From Combretum micranthum (lineage: Eukaryota; Streptophyta; Magnoliopsida; Myrtales; Combretaceae): 64,000 bases of DNA. Every line of letters starts with the position of its first letter. Within the stretch, counting starts at the first letter, position 1. Under the pieces are notes generated by a model. The model was not told where the DNA came from. It saw nothing but the letters and a program-made list of their open reading frames with translations, and searched no databases. The stretch spans positions 1-64,000 of the forward strand of contig JAMXBD010001036.1 of NCBI GenBank assembly GCA_024138025.1, written 5' to 3'. The position numbers and the translations under genes were made by a program. This document shows, in pieces, positions 34,401 to 47,032 of this stretch.

Positions 34401-35324
34401 GATATAAACACATAAATATATATAGGTAATAAACAATATATAAAAACTGCTTAGTGAAGAACATGACAGCAATGTGCACCCCGATTTTGGAATTGGAACC
34501 TTCCTTTAATTTTCGGGGGTTCCCTGACTGGGGATTAATATTTGGCTGATCGCTTGTAGTGTAGAGACACTCCAACTTTCAGCATGTCTAATAGTATGAA
34601 AAGGTATTTAGGCATTTAGTGAAGACTATAAAGTGATTGCAGTGTGCAGAAGCATGGGCATGAAATGTCAATAAAAAATAATAAAACATCTTATTCATCT
34701 TTAGTGATGAATCTTCAACAAGAAGCGCTCCACGTTACTCTTAAGAGCATACAATTGGTTGTCTTCAATGTCTCTAAGAATAGGTAACTTTTCGGTCCGA
34801 AGAGCAGTTGAAATCATGTTGCTGCATTTGACACCTCAATGAAAGAAAATGAACATAAACCAGGTTGCACAAAAACTGAATAGACAAACAATGCTGATAG
34901 GATATTTCAAACCATGGATAAAGTAAAGAAAATACTGCTTTCCTCTTGACATGTGATATCGTACCTTGTTTAATGCATTCAAATGGACAAAGCCCTTTTA
35001 CTCCATAGCATCTTTCGCACAATTAGGACCCCTTCTTTAGAAGTAGAGGGAGCATCAACTCTTGATTCTACTTCTAAGTCTCAAGTAGGTTCTGATTTAT
35101 CTAATTCATCTCTAGTGAAAACTTCGCAACTTGGCATTACTGAAATACTTGATTGAGAACTCATTGTGCTACTTGCTTTTTCCTTGTCTGTGTAGCTCCC
35201 ATTTTCTGCATCTTTGTTATATTAGTGTTGATTGATTTCAATGTTCTTCCTCCAATTGCTACACACATAATCTTTGTACATGTTATGTTGTGATTTTATT
35301 TTTCAATAAATTTTGCTAGTCCAC
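31491..35324 (+). other. CACTA 5' region upstream of the transposase gene
   Basis: About 3.8 kb without a recognisable gene. It has a poly-A run (31648-31670), a short tandem around CCTCAACGATCACT (31795-31860) and a (TA)n stretch near 32320. It probably includes the transposase promoter and untranslated exons. A Ser/Thr-rich open stretch near 35035-35155 (VEGASTLDSTSKSQVGSDLS) is unassigned. Confidence 0.4.
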
Positions 35325-38300
35325 ATGGATAAGAGTTGGATGGTTTTGGACATTGAAAGTGAAGAATATGAACAAGGCGTGGATTATTTCATCGCTTATT
35401 TGCACATGAAGTTTGGAATTGATAGAAGTTTAAGTTGTCCATGTAGAAAATGCTTAAATGATAGATTACATACCCTTAATGTCATAAGAGCACACTTGCT
35501 TGTAGATGGGATAGATATACCTACCAATGTTGGATATATCATGGCAAGGAGCCTACTATTGTATTGCTAAGGATACCTCGATGTAGGATATGTCATAAAG
35601 AATGTAGAAGGACACTAGATGTAGAGGGGTGTAATCAGGCAAATGGTGATGATATTGATGGGCTTGAAGAGATGCTTGAGGATTTAGGGGAATTTGTTGA
35701 AAATGAGGCCGAAGGTTCAACCCATAGGGATGGATTTTCTATTCCATCAGATTTTTTAGAAGTTAAGAGCTGACTCACAACAAGAACTTTATCCAGGGTG
35801 TAAGCTTTCTAAATTCTCGTTTATAGTTAAGCTCCTCACTTGAAAGTATATAATAAGTGGAGCAACAAGTCTTTTAATATGCTTCTCCAATTGTTGCGGG
35901 ATGTGATACCTAATGGAGAGACCCTTCCCAAGTCCTATTATTATGCAAACAAGTATTTGAGGGGTTTAGGCATGGGTTATCATAATATCCATGCCTGTAA
36001 GTATGATTATTGTTTATTTTGGGGTAGTAACAAGCATCTTCAACATTGCCCCACTTGCGGTACGTCTAGATATAAGGTGTCCAGCAGATCTAGAAAGCCC
36101 ATTCCTCAGAAGGTGTTGCGATACTTTCCTATTAAACCAAGACTGCAATGGCTATTCGTGAATCCTAAAACTGCACAAAAAATGTGTTGGCATAAGGAAG
36201 AACATAAGAGAGAAGAAAATTTTATGGGACATCCAGTGGATGGGTTGTCTTGGATGAATTTTGACACTCAATTTCCAGAGTTTGCAAATGATAGTCGTAA
36301 TGCGAGGTTAAGTCTAGCTAGTGATGGCTTCAATCCTTTTGGTACTATGAGCCAATCATATAGCATGTGGCCTATGGTGCTTCTTACATATAACTTACCT
36401 CCTTGGATGTCATGAAAAAAGAATATATGATGATGGCGTTGTCAATTCCGGGGTCTAAAGCACCGGGGAAGGAGATCGACATCTATTTGCAGCCTTTGGT
36501 TGATGAGCTGAAGGAGCCTTGGATTGATGGATTGTGGACATATGATGTATACTCAAAGTTTTCGTTCAAAATGCGTGTCGCACTAATGTAGACCATCAAT
36601 GACTTTCCTACATATGGGAATTTGTCAAGATGGAGCATAAAAGGATATAGTGCTTGTCCTGTATGCGAAGATCAAACACCATCTATAAGACTTAATAGCA
36701 AGATTGGGTACGTTGGTCATAGAATGTGGTTGCCAATGGACCATAGGTGGAGACGCAGCTTGAAATTTGATGGAATGTGTGATACTCGTGAAGCTCCAGA
36801 ACAATATTCAGGTGAAGACATTCTACACCAATTACAATTAGTGATAAACGTGGAAATGGGAAAGCATCTAGGAAAATCCAGAAGTGTCCATCATGCTACC
36901 CTATTCAACTGGACAAAAAGGTCAGTATTCTTTGAATTGCCATATTGGCCAAAGTTGATGCTTAGACATAACTTAGATGTCATGCATATTGAGAAAATTA
37001 TATGTGAGAATGTTGCTAATACAATACTAAGGATGGAGGGAAAAACAAAAGACACTTACAAAGCTAGACTTGATCTAGAGGAGCTTGGTATTCGAAAGGA
37101 CTTACATTTAAAGAAACATGCTGATGGCAAGTATTCAATGCCATGTGCAAGTTATACATTAAGTCCAAATGAGAGGAGATTATTTTGTCAATTTCCAAGG
37201 AATGTTAGATTGCCCGATGGCTATGCATCATACATAGGCAAATGTGTGGACCAATCAAACTGTAAGATTTCAGGAATGAAGAGTCATGATTGCCATGTCC
37301 TACTTCAACGACTCTTGCCTGTTGGTATTCGTGGATTATTGCCTAAGGAGGTCACTGTGGCCATAAGCGAGCTTGGAACCTTTTTTGAGAGGCTTTGTCA
37401 ACGAATTTTGAATGTTGAAGAAGTACAAAAGATGCAGAATGACATTATCACCATATTATACAAGTTAGAGTTAATCTTTCCCCTGCTTTTTTTGATGTAA
37501 TGGTACATCTAGCCATCCACTTACCTCAAGAGTCATTATTGGCTGGACCTATTGCTTATTGTTGGATGTATCCTATTGAGAGGTACAATGCACACTTGAT
37601 ATTTACTATTTTTAAGTTGTTGTCCAAGTGTTTAACATGAACCCTTAATTCCTATTTGTAGATACTTAGGCTCTTTAAAGCAGTTTGTTCGAAATAGAGC
37701 TTGTCCATAAGGCTCCATTGCAGAAGCTTATGTTGTTCATGAGTGCTTGACATGGTGTTCACTTCACTTAGAAGGCATTGAGATAGCATTTAATCGTCCA
37801 GATAGGAATTTTGATTCTTTAGAAGATGGTGGCTTGGATGTCTTCACAAATAAGATTGGCTTCATATCCCACCTACATATGCGGTATTATCAAATGAGGA
37901 GGTGGAAACTGCAAAATGGTACATTATCAACAATTGCCAAGAGATTCAACCTTACTTATAGTAAGTTAAATGTTAAAGTAATATGTCAATTAAGGATGTA
38001 CTTGCATATAAACTAAGTAAAGTGACCATTCTATTGCAGTGAACACAGAGACATTTTACACACAAAACATGGAGATAACATAGATATACGCCACAAAAAT
38101 GAATTTAACAATGGTTTATGAGTAAGGTAAGTATATATACATATTAAATCCATATATAACAATCTACTTTGTAAATAAACAAAGGTTAACAAGGTTGTAC
38201 TGATACTAAATTTTTCTTAGCATTATTTCAGATGAGCATGTTGTATGAAAGTTGTGATCCGGTCATTAGTGCACTGTATGCATTATCATTAGGACCCGAT

Positions 38301-39006
38301 TCATGTTTCAAGAGATACAACAAAATAATATACAATGGTGTACCGTTTCATACATTAGACTTTGATAGTAGGAAGAAGACTGAATAGTGGAGTTCTTGTA
38401 GAAGGAAGTGAAGGAAATGTGAAGAAGGAATTCTATGGGGTTTTAACAGATATATATGAGTTTACTTATGTCAGAAACAAACGAATGTTTTTATTTAAAT
38501 GTATGTAATGGGACACTAATGAGAGGCATCACCATGCACGAGTAGATAATGGATTTAAAAGTATTAAGGTTACTCGTACTTGGTATGATAATGACCCGTA
38601 TGTGTTAGCATCACAAGTTAAGCACATATTTTACTTAGAGGACATGCGACTAAGAGCTAATTGGCGTGTGGTGCAACAATTTCAGCATCGTCACATCTAT
38701 GATATAAATGCATTGTTGGGTGATGCAAATGTGTTCACCGATGTAGAAGTTCGACTGGCAAATGAGAGTGTAAAGGAACATGTTATGGCAAATGAGAATA
38801 GAGAAAATGAGCACCATCCAGTAGTTGATTGTGATATCGATGTGTCATTGAGAGTCGACATAGGTGATGAGACTATTAATGAGGACATTGTAGAAGGAAT
38901 GATTGAAAGCAATGAAGATGGGGGTGGAGATGTGGATGAAGAGAAGCAAGATGATACACTAATTGACTATGATTGCAGCAGCGATGACATTTGTATGAGG
39001 TCCTAG
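35325..39006 (+). pseudogene. CACTA transposase (TNP2 type) with DUF4218 and DUF4216 regions
   Basis: TNP2-type transposases cut at the CACTA ends and reinsert the element. Domains in order: N-terminal transposase-associated domain from ATG 35325 (MDKSWMVLD, CPCRKCLN); catalytic transposase region 35840-37500 (CPTCGTSRYK, YNLPPWM, DIYLQPLVDELKEPW, SRWSIKGYSACPVC, LRHNLDVMHIEKIICENV); DUF4218-like 37490-37970 (WMYPIER, GIEIAFNRP); DUF4216-like about 38400-38700 (YDNDPYVLASQVKHIFYLED); then an acidic tail to a stop at 39006. An intron with GT..AG ends lies at about 37582-37660. Breaks: frameshifts near 35520, 36410, 37480 and 37880; in-frame stops at about 36589 (where Trp is expected), 37708 and 38385. 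The gene is inactive. Confidence 0.88.
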
Positions 39007-39178
39007 TATACATTGCTCTTGCCTCTTTTTCCTTGCAATTTTTTTTCCATTGCATGTTGCTTTAGCATGATGATTTATTTTAAAACATGTATCTAGAGTT
39101 CCTTTATAATTATCTATATACGTTCTAATCTATATTTTAATTGTTGCACTTTTTTCTTATATGATTGTAGGATTACAA
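39007..39178 (+). other. Spacer between the two CACTA genes
   Basis: 170 bp of AT-rich sequence. TTGTAG directly before ATGGCTGG is a possible splice acceptor of the second gene. Confidence 0.35.
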
Positions 39179-42100
39179 TGGCTGGGGGACGAAGGAGCAT
39201 ATGAAGGGGGGGAGGGCTAATCGGGACACTCGATTACCAATTATTGATTAATCAGGCAATCGGAATCATGATGATCAGCATCAATTGCCACCTAGCAATC
39301 AACCAGCCAATCCTTCTCCTCACAGAGGTAACCTTTATAATTATCTATGAAATGTTCTAATATATGTTTCATGATGCTTTTGATTGAAAATATTTCATAT
39401 GCAAAGTGAAAAAAAAAGATAATGAGATGCTATAAGACTAGCGCAATAAGTAGGCAAATTTTTGCTATTACACCGAATGTGGCTTATGAATTCTTATTGC
39501 AATGTTATAAAGTAGTAGTTGCAGGCCCTTACTAAAGAGGTTTGTTATTACTCTTTTGGAAAATATTTTCACTAATGTGGAAAATGGTGCATTCTTAAAG
39601 AATAACAACATTTTCATAACTCACTATACATTTTGATACTTTCTGTAATCTTCACATGAGCTAATTTCCTAGTGAACTAAGTAACAACTGTATGTAAAGA
39701 AAATTTGCTATTTTGGTTGTTTTGAATTTTTTGCATCATGTTATGTTTCTAGCTGCAGTATGGGTAAGCATGAACTTTCTTTTATGTTCCACTTTCAAAT
39801 GAAACTTGAATGCCATGTTATCTCATGGAGCTGATGAAAATAATAAGTAACTTGACATTGAAGAAGAATCCCCTTCAATGGAGGTTCTCTTCTATTTATT
39901 TATTTATTTTCTGTGAGACACTTAGCTTATTACATCGACCTGAGTATGCTTGGACCCTCTTCATCAATTGATATTATGACTTGGCAAATATATCCATTAA
40001 CTCTGTTCTATTTGCTATTATCCTTTGCTATCGTTGCTTGTATTGGATGAGAGGATTAAGCATCCAAACTCTTTGGTGGACTTCACTTGAGCACGCATCC
40101 TATTGCCTTGTACTTTGGTAAATAACTCAACACTAGTGCAATCAGTAGGCTAGCTTCTCAGACTTGAATTGGTTGTGTGCTTTCTCTATAAACCCTGTTT
40201 CAAGTGTAGTTTCTTTTGCTAAGATAATTGTAGTTGTGTATGAGGTTACTCAAGTTTATGAGCAAGAATATACTCTAGTTATTGGGCTGTGAACTTTCTG
40301 TACATTTAATTTAGGTAAGAAAAGATATTTGGTGTCATCAGAACAGATTTGTACAGGTAACATGCACATTATCAGCGACATCTATATGATAGTTTGAGAT
40401 ATATTACACTCTTACTTAGTTCCCTCTCTGATCAAACCATCATTATCATCACAAATCCGAACCGGATGTAGTATAAAATTTTCAATTTGTTCTGTTCCTC
40501 TATATCTTGATGAAAACCAACATTTGTGTACTGTACTTAGCATGTTCCTCTTCTCTTTATTATGACTCTGATGCTATCATACACTTGCTTTTTTTTATGA
40601 AAACTAATGAAAGCATGATATATATATATATATGTATGTATAGCCTATGTGGTAGAGAAATGGGATATGGATGTGGAAGAAAAATGTGAGAAAGATTTGG
40701 TACATAATATATATATATTAACAAATGTTAATCCTGCTATATGGATATGGAAGGAAAATACGCGAAAGATTTGATACTGAATATATATATATATATATCT
40801 TTCTTTTTTTATGTTGTTGTTAATAAACGTTATCCTTCATAAATGGATTTGATGAAATCTAATGAAATATGACCTTCCTATTCATTTCTAATATATATCT
40901 TTCTATAATGATGACTTTCACTGGATTGTATGGAAATTGTTAGGATAATATTGGATTCATGATATCTACTTGAGTTAATAATAGTAGTATATGTTCATAT
41001 TCTTTAGTTTAAACCATTTTATTTTATCTCTCTCTGTTTTTTTTCCTTGTTTTTCTTCTTTGTCTTTCCATTTTATTTATTTATTTATTTATATGTTTTA
41101 TTTTATTTTATTGATAAATTAACATCTAGATATATCCCTCTACCCTGGCCTTTTTAAACATGAAATTATGCCCTTATGAATTTACTTTCATTATTTTAGG
41201 TTCTATGCTTTGCTTTTTTAGATGCAAATGTTCCTGTTTCCTTGGGAGGTGATTCAATTTGTTTCATAAATTTATGAACTGGCTTTCTATAGGAGGTGAT
41301 TCACTTGGTTTTAGACAATCTAATGACATTTTGATTCTTTTGCTAATGTTTTATACAACTGATCTATATTCATGCATTATGTCAATTTCATATTAAATTC
41401 CACCGTTAATTTTGATTTTCTCTTACTGTTAACTTTCTTTAGATGTGGAAAATGAACCTGACCAAGAAAACGAAACCAATAATAGTCAAATACATATTTC
41501 TTCAACGGGCACCAACTCGTCCAATCCAACTCAACTCCAAGGTCATTTATTTAACTAGGTCTATTTAAACAGTGAAAGTGTATAAGGCATGCAAATAATT
41601 TTTTTCCCTTGTATTTTAGGAATGAGAGCTCATTAATATCCAAACATAAGAGAGGTCCATATCGAGGACTGGCACTTGAGAAGGAAAACATTAGACGAAA
41701 GGGCAAAATGGTAATTGAGTTTACAACTGATGGGGGACGTCCACTAAGAATAGACCAATCTGCTAAATTAGCATTTGAAATGGGAAATGCCTGTAGGGAC
41801 TTGATTCGCCTTCGTATCGATGATTGGAGGATAATCCCCCTTTCAGAAAACAACGTGCTTGGAAGAGAGTAAAGGTAAGTGTAAAGACAAAAAAATACAG
41901 TTGCTCTGTTGTTTTATCTATTTTATTATTTCTAGCCCTTTTTATCTAAGACAAAATCCATTGTTACTAAATAATAGAAAACAAAATGGAAATTACTATC
42001 TAATTTCTCATTTAATCTGTACGTCGCTTCTCTAAACATGAAGGTTGAAAAAGGAAACATGAACACGTAAATAATTAATTTACACGCATTAAAAGCATAT

Positions 42101-42521
42101 GAAAATTTCAAATATCCTATTGATTTATATTTTCATCATAAGGTATAATATATTTTATATCAACCGCGAGTGTATAAATTCATCACTCTATTCATCCAAT
42201 GAATATGTCCACAACATCTATTTTATTAATAATTCCTCCCACCCCGTAACAATGCATGCATATATGTTTTTAATTTTATTAACGATGATGCATCCTATTA
42301 ATGTCCTCAACCAATAAATTAATTCTAAACGATGTCTCATTCAAATTTACAATACAACTCATTAACAAGATGATAAGACAACACACATTTTGATGTAAAT
42401 AAATCAAATTTCCATCTACTGTTCACCATCTACTATAAATCCAGAAATGGTCTAGCATTGTTATATCATCTCCGCCATTCTTGTCAAACCAGTACATGCA
42501 ATATATCTATACGCGCGCGCG

Positions 42522-42556
<35 letters not shown>

Positions 42557-43114
42557 CTTTTTCTTAGTCGTTGTTTGTTTTATTCAACCAATTTTTTGGG
42601 TGTAATAGAGAGTACATATCACAATCTTCAATTTAATAGAATAGAATTCTTGATTTGTTTGGCACTTGATCTAATAAAACAACTTATTGGTATTTGGCAG
42701 TGGACTTCCACTAAGGACTAATGCATGCAATGATGTTTCTAACTACTATATCTGACAATTCATTTGACAATGAAATTGAAACCACATATGTTTGACAATA
42801 TAGCTTTTTTAGTAGTCTTGCTTGTAAATGGATGTAGAATAGCGTGAGTTCTTATGGTGCATAAATATTTTGAATACAATTTGTATGCAAAATTGCTAAC
42901 TAATGTTTTATCTTGATATACGTTGTTGATGTAGAATCGATTAAATATTGACGATATCACCAAAAAAGATAACAATTTCAAGGCTGCAAACAAACGGATG
43001 GGAAATCTATCAGAAACCATCGTTCCAAAACAAAACATAGATGGACAATTATTGGTGATACTGCTAAACCAAGCACTTTGAATGATGATGACTGGAAAGA
43101 GCTTATTGAGATAT

Positions 43115-43482
43115 GAAAAAACACTAAGGCCAAAAATCATAAGGTTTTTACTTCAAACCTTAACAAGAACACCACCTACATTGTGCAAACATAAACTAGT
43201 TCATGGGTCTTATAAGTTGTTCACATGTTCAAAATAGCCATTCAAATTATGATATGCCCTCCTTTAACTCGACAGAGGGAGTGCTAATTACCCATACATA
43301 TGTAGATCACTAATAGTGACTAAAGTCTGCATGATTTAAAGATATTATTTGACAAAAGAAGTTCAATCATAGAATGCAACAAAGTGCCTAACAGATCAAC
43401 ACGTAGTGGAGGAGAATTACAAATTAATTTGCTAAACATAATCGAATGTAGCACAATATATGAAGAATCATACATATAATGG
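43115..43482 (+). repeat. Left arm of a 370-bp internal inverted repeat
   Basis: The reverse complement matches 44213-44582 almost base for base (a handful of mismatches by eye). Examples: 'ctcgacagagggagtgctaa' near 43271 and its inverse near 44410. Confidence 0.9.
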
Positions 43483-44212
43483 ACAATTTTGCAATCAACG
43501 AACCATCCTCAAAGGTAAATCTAAAATCCATTCATTTTACTATTGGAAATTGAGTTTATAATCACATAAAATTGTATTTAATAGAGAACTAAGTCGATGG
43601 TTGGGACGGATGCACGAAGTAGAGTGAAGTATCTACACAAGGCTGGCTTTAGATCATTTCAGAGCAGAATAAATGAGCAAGTAAGTGTTTCAAATAATTT
43701 TGAATATATATCATTATGATTGATTAAGTCTTTAACATTTTCATACATATATACATTTAGATAAATCAAAATCGTCAGCCGCCCAATGCTATTGAGTTCT
43801 TTAAGCAAACTCGATACAGTGATCCAAGGTCTAATGGTACAGGTGGATGGGTCTCTGTAGTAAGAAGATTACATAAGTTTATGAGTTTGATTACATTTTT
43901 AGCATATTATGAAGCAAGGAATTATAGATAATATGGGCATTTATTGTTTCCAATTCAAGAGATGATGGTAAAGATGCATGAGGATTCACAATCTTCAAAT
44001 AACCCATGGACTCCGGACAAGATAGTAGACAAATTAAAGAATGCAAGTGCAAGGTCTGATTATCATCCTGGGAGAGGAAATGGACCACCATCAATTGGGA
44101 GATCATCGTAAAGACAAATTCAAGTGAAGAGTGGAAAGCTACTTTATGTGAAACACAAGAAAAGCTTCAAAAGGAACGAAAACATGAGCCAAGGTCAAAG
44201 GTAATTCTCCTC

Positions 44213-44582
44213 CATTATATGTATGATTCTTCATATATTGTGCTGCATTCGATTATGTTTAGCAAATTAATTTGTAATTTCCTCCATTACGTGTTGCTCT
44301 GTTAGGCACTTTGTTGCATTCTATGATTGAACTTCTTTGTCAAATAATATCTTTAAATCATGCAGACTTTAGTCACTATTAGTGATCTACATATGTATGG
44401 GTAATTAGCACTCCCTCTGTCGAGTTAAAGGAGGGCATATCATAATTTGAATGGCTATTTTGAACATGTGAACAACTTGTAAGACCCATGAACTAGTTTG
44501 ATATGTTTGCACAATGTAGGTGGTGTTCTTGTTAAGGTTTGAAGTAAAGACCTTATTGAGTTTTTGGCCTTAGTGTTTTTTC
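44213..44582 (-). repeat. Right arm of the 370-bp internal inverted repeat
   Basis: Inverse of 43115-43482, with a 730-bp spacer between the arms (43483-44212) that contains exons of the second CACTA gene. The right arm begins just after a GTAATT splice-donor-like site at 44202. Confidence 0.9.
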
Positions 44583-45837
44583 GTTTGAGGTTGAATATTA
44601 TGAGATGATTTTTTTTGGAATCGTTAGTCTATATGAATCTTTGTCTTAGGACTGGTTGTTTGTTGTTTAATTTTTTTCATAATATCTTATTGGCCGAGTG
44701 GCGTTAACTTGTTTCAAAAAGGGAAGGGCAGTTAGTACTTTCTTTAGGAAAAAGCTGGGGGAGAATTAAGCTCCTTACAAGGAAGTGCAGTTAGCATTTT
44801 CTATTGGAAATTTTCCTTTTTAAACATCCTTAACTAATTTCATATTTTCATATATTTTAAAGGATGCCTGAGGGTCAACTAAATGCTTGGTTGCTCTGAT
44901 ATACAAACTAGAATCTATAATTCCCAGCAATTTATTACTTCCCTACTGGGTAAGTTTACCTTGGTTTAAGTGTAATGGACTCATGCATAGAATATATCAT
45001 ATTGGTGCTATGTTTAATATTGGGAATGACCTCCCTGTCCTTTTGCAAGTTGCTATAAGCATCATCCATGGTTATTATTATTGGATAGATCAAAATTTTT
45101 AGGTCTCATACTTCTAGTGTTGCCAAGCTTCTTGATTTTCTATTTTAATACTTCTAGCTTAAACATAGAAGAGAATACCTATCAGAACAAGAAAAAAAGT
45201 TGTTCTAATATATAGACTTTAATACTTTACCGAAAGGACTTTAGTTATATCGACACACCATGTGAATTGTATAATGATGTATGAGTATTTGTAAGATTAT
45301 AACATATGAAGTGTTTTGTAAAAAGTATGCTCTGTTGTGATGTGTACTTCTTATTTCCTTTACTGTTGGATCATGATATATCACTATTACTAATATATGT
45401 GTTTTACAGCTAGCTGAACTTACTCGAATTATACAACAACTTTGCTCGAATTTTCCTAGTAACTCAGGTTAATTTTGTCATTAAGCTTTTTTATTACTCT
45501 CTTTCTATTATTTTTATTTTTCCATTAATTGTGCATGTATGGGCCTCATTACCTTACATATTGTGTCACAGGATATCAAGGTGGACAAGTTCATTCTCCT
45601 ACTCCATCAAATGGTGATGAGGGCGATAATGATGATACAGATTGAGAAAGGAGAGCGATGGCTTTTTGAGCAATTTCATTAAATCATGTTTCAGATGAGA
45701 CTATGAGAAGTTATTGGACTTGTTGAAATTTATCTACTTTACAACTTACTTTTCTTTTTGGAATTTGAGAAACTAGAGTAGCCATAAAGATGCTTTAACT
45801 ATATGTAAGGATTTTATTCAACAGGTGCATTGCTTAT

Positions 45838-46115
45838 CTTATTTGATGAGCATTAAAACAATGATCTATAAGTTTATTGCTCCAGCGCATGATGATGGTC
45901 AAACAAAATTTTGTTTGATACTTGTATTGCAATGACAGGTGTGTGTATCTTGTGTATACATATAACAATTAAATCTATATTGTACAATAGTTGCATTATT
46001 TTTCTTATTTGATGAGCACTAAAACTTTGATCTATAAGTTTATTGCTCCAGTTCAATCCAAGTGCATAATGGTAGTCGAACAAAATTTTGTTTGATACTA
46101 GCATCGCAACTATAG
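45838..46115 (+). repeat. Tandem duplication of about 110 bp in the CACTA 3' region
   Basis: The block starting TTATTTGATGAGCA at 45839 recurs at 46006. Both contain ACAAAATTTTGT, a palindrome. The first copy has an extra segment after it. Confidence 0.7.
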
Positions 46116-46239
46116 GTGTATAATATAGCTACTTATGCACAAACATATGTTAAGCAGGGGCATAACATGACAAACCAATCCTCGAATAGTTATGTTTACA
46201 CATTACAGTATGATAGAGTCACTTTTAGTAGATTTCTAA

Positions 46240-46998
46240 GACAAACATGGTTAATTTATATTATTAGTCATGTTTAATGGTTGCCAACCTAACTCATTTG
46301 ATACAATAGTCTTAATTATACGTGGCTAATGTATAGAATAGGTCACGTTTATAGCATGCTAGCTCAACCTGTTTGCCATAATAGTTTCCTTTAAACGTGG
46401 CTAATTTATGTTATTGGTCGTGTTTAAAGGATGTTAACATAACTTGTTTAGTACAATTGTTTTATTTACATGTGGCTAATGTATAGTATTGGTTGCATTT
46501 GTGGCATGCCAGCTCAACTTGTTTGTTATAATTGTCTCCTCTAAACGTGGCTAATTTATATCATTAGTCACGTTTCACATGTCGGTAGTATACATTATTG
46601 GTGACGTTTAAAGGATCCCAACACAAGTACTTTATGAGAATAGTCTCTTTTAAATGTTGCTAATAAAATTATATGGTCATGGGTAAACGTTGCTAATTAT
46701 GCTAAATGGTCATAATTAAACGTCGCTAATTTCCACTGCAGCTAACGTGTGATTTGGCGGAATATAATCGTAGTATTTTTAGTCACTTATAAAAGTTACC
46801 TATTCCTAATGATTGGTCACGTTTATGTGTCTCCCTTTCAAACCCATTTAGTGCCATATATTTATATGCCTACATCTACCTTTTAAACATCGCAAAATCA
46901 ATTGGCGGCGCACCTTTAGCAAAATTTATTAGCCACGTTTAATAACCATCGTGGAAAATGTTTGTCAACGTTTAATTCTGTTTTTTTCCATGTTTAAA
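46240..46998 (+). repeat. CACTA 3' subterminal repeat array
   Basis: AAACGTGGCTAAT and variants recur about every 75 bp (about 46248, 46318, 46392, 46468, 46542), each paired 20-25 bp later with an inverse GTCACGTTT-like partner. More variants follow at 46649, 46684, 46718 and, inverted, at 46929. Such arrays bind the accessory transposase protein in En/Spm; the same role here is inferred. Confidence 0.75.
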
Positions 46999-47029
46999 AA
47001 ACGTAACCAACACCAACTTTGTTGTAGTG
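46999..47029 (-). repeat. CACTA right terminal inverted repeat
   Basis: The inverse reads CACTACAACAAAGTTGGTGT, then TGGTTACGTTT. Confidence 0.8.
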
Positions 47030-47032
47030 TTT

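Larger units (their letters stand above)
39179..45645 (+). pseudogene. Second CACTA gene, multi-exon, plant transposase (Ptta/En/Spm) family
   Basis: In En/Spm this position holds the accessory DNA-binding protein. Exon-like pieces with splice signals: 39179-39328 (MAGGRRS, Asn/Gln-rich, early stop); 41443-41541 (acidic, Thr/Ser/Asn-rich); 41620-41874 (KRGPYRGLALEKENIRRKGK, then GGRPLRIDQSAKLAFEMGNA, the family hallmark); about 42935-43078; about 43587-43670 (ARSRVKYLHKAGFRSFQSRI); 43761-43859 (QPPNAIEFFKQTRYSDPRSN); about 43960-44201 (Met-rich, GRGNGPPSIG); about 45411-45470; and 45573-45645 (stop TGA). The 'RGP.RG' and 'SAKL' segments support the family call. Premature stops at about 39200, 41871 and 44109 indicate decay. 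Intron 1 is about 2.1 kb. Confidence 0.75.
31436..47029 (+). mobile_element. CACTA (En/Spm-type) DNA transposon, 15.6 kb, decayed but complete-ended
   Basis: It starts CACTACAAAAATTTTG and ends in the inverse of CACTACAACAAAGTTG. The first about 31 bp of each end pair imperfectly and share a GTAACGTTT/GTTACGTTT tail. Flanks are TTA (31433-31435) and TTT (47030-47032), a 3-bp target duplication with one change. Removing the element plus one copy restores the host LTR to the same length as its partner. It carries two genes on the + strand (TNP2-type transposase and a second, multi-exon gene), both broken. Its ends could still be moved by an active relative. Confidence 0.9.

Noticed and set aside
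34333..35022. Two minus-strand ORFs considered as a captured host gene
   Set aside because: No known domain or splice structure; neither could be linked to a family.
41551..41853. 100-codon minus-strand ORF
   Set aside because: Exactly antisense to the conserved exon at 41620-41874.
42760..43140. 126-codon minus-strand ORF in the CACTA element
   Set aside because: Antisense to an exon-like piece of the second CACTA gene; no domain.
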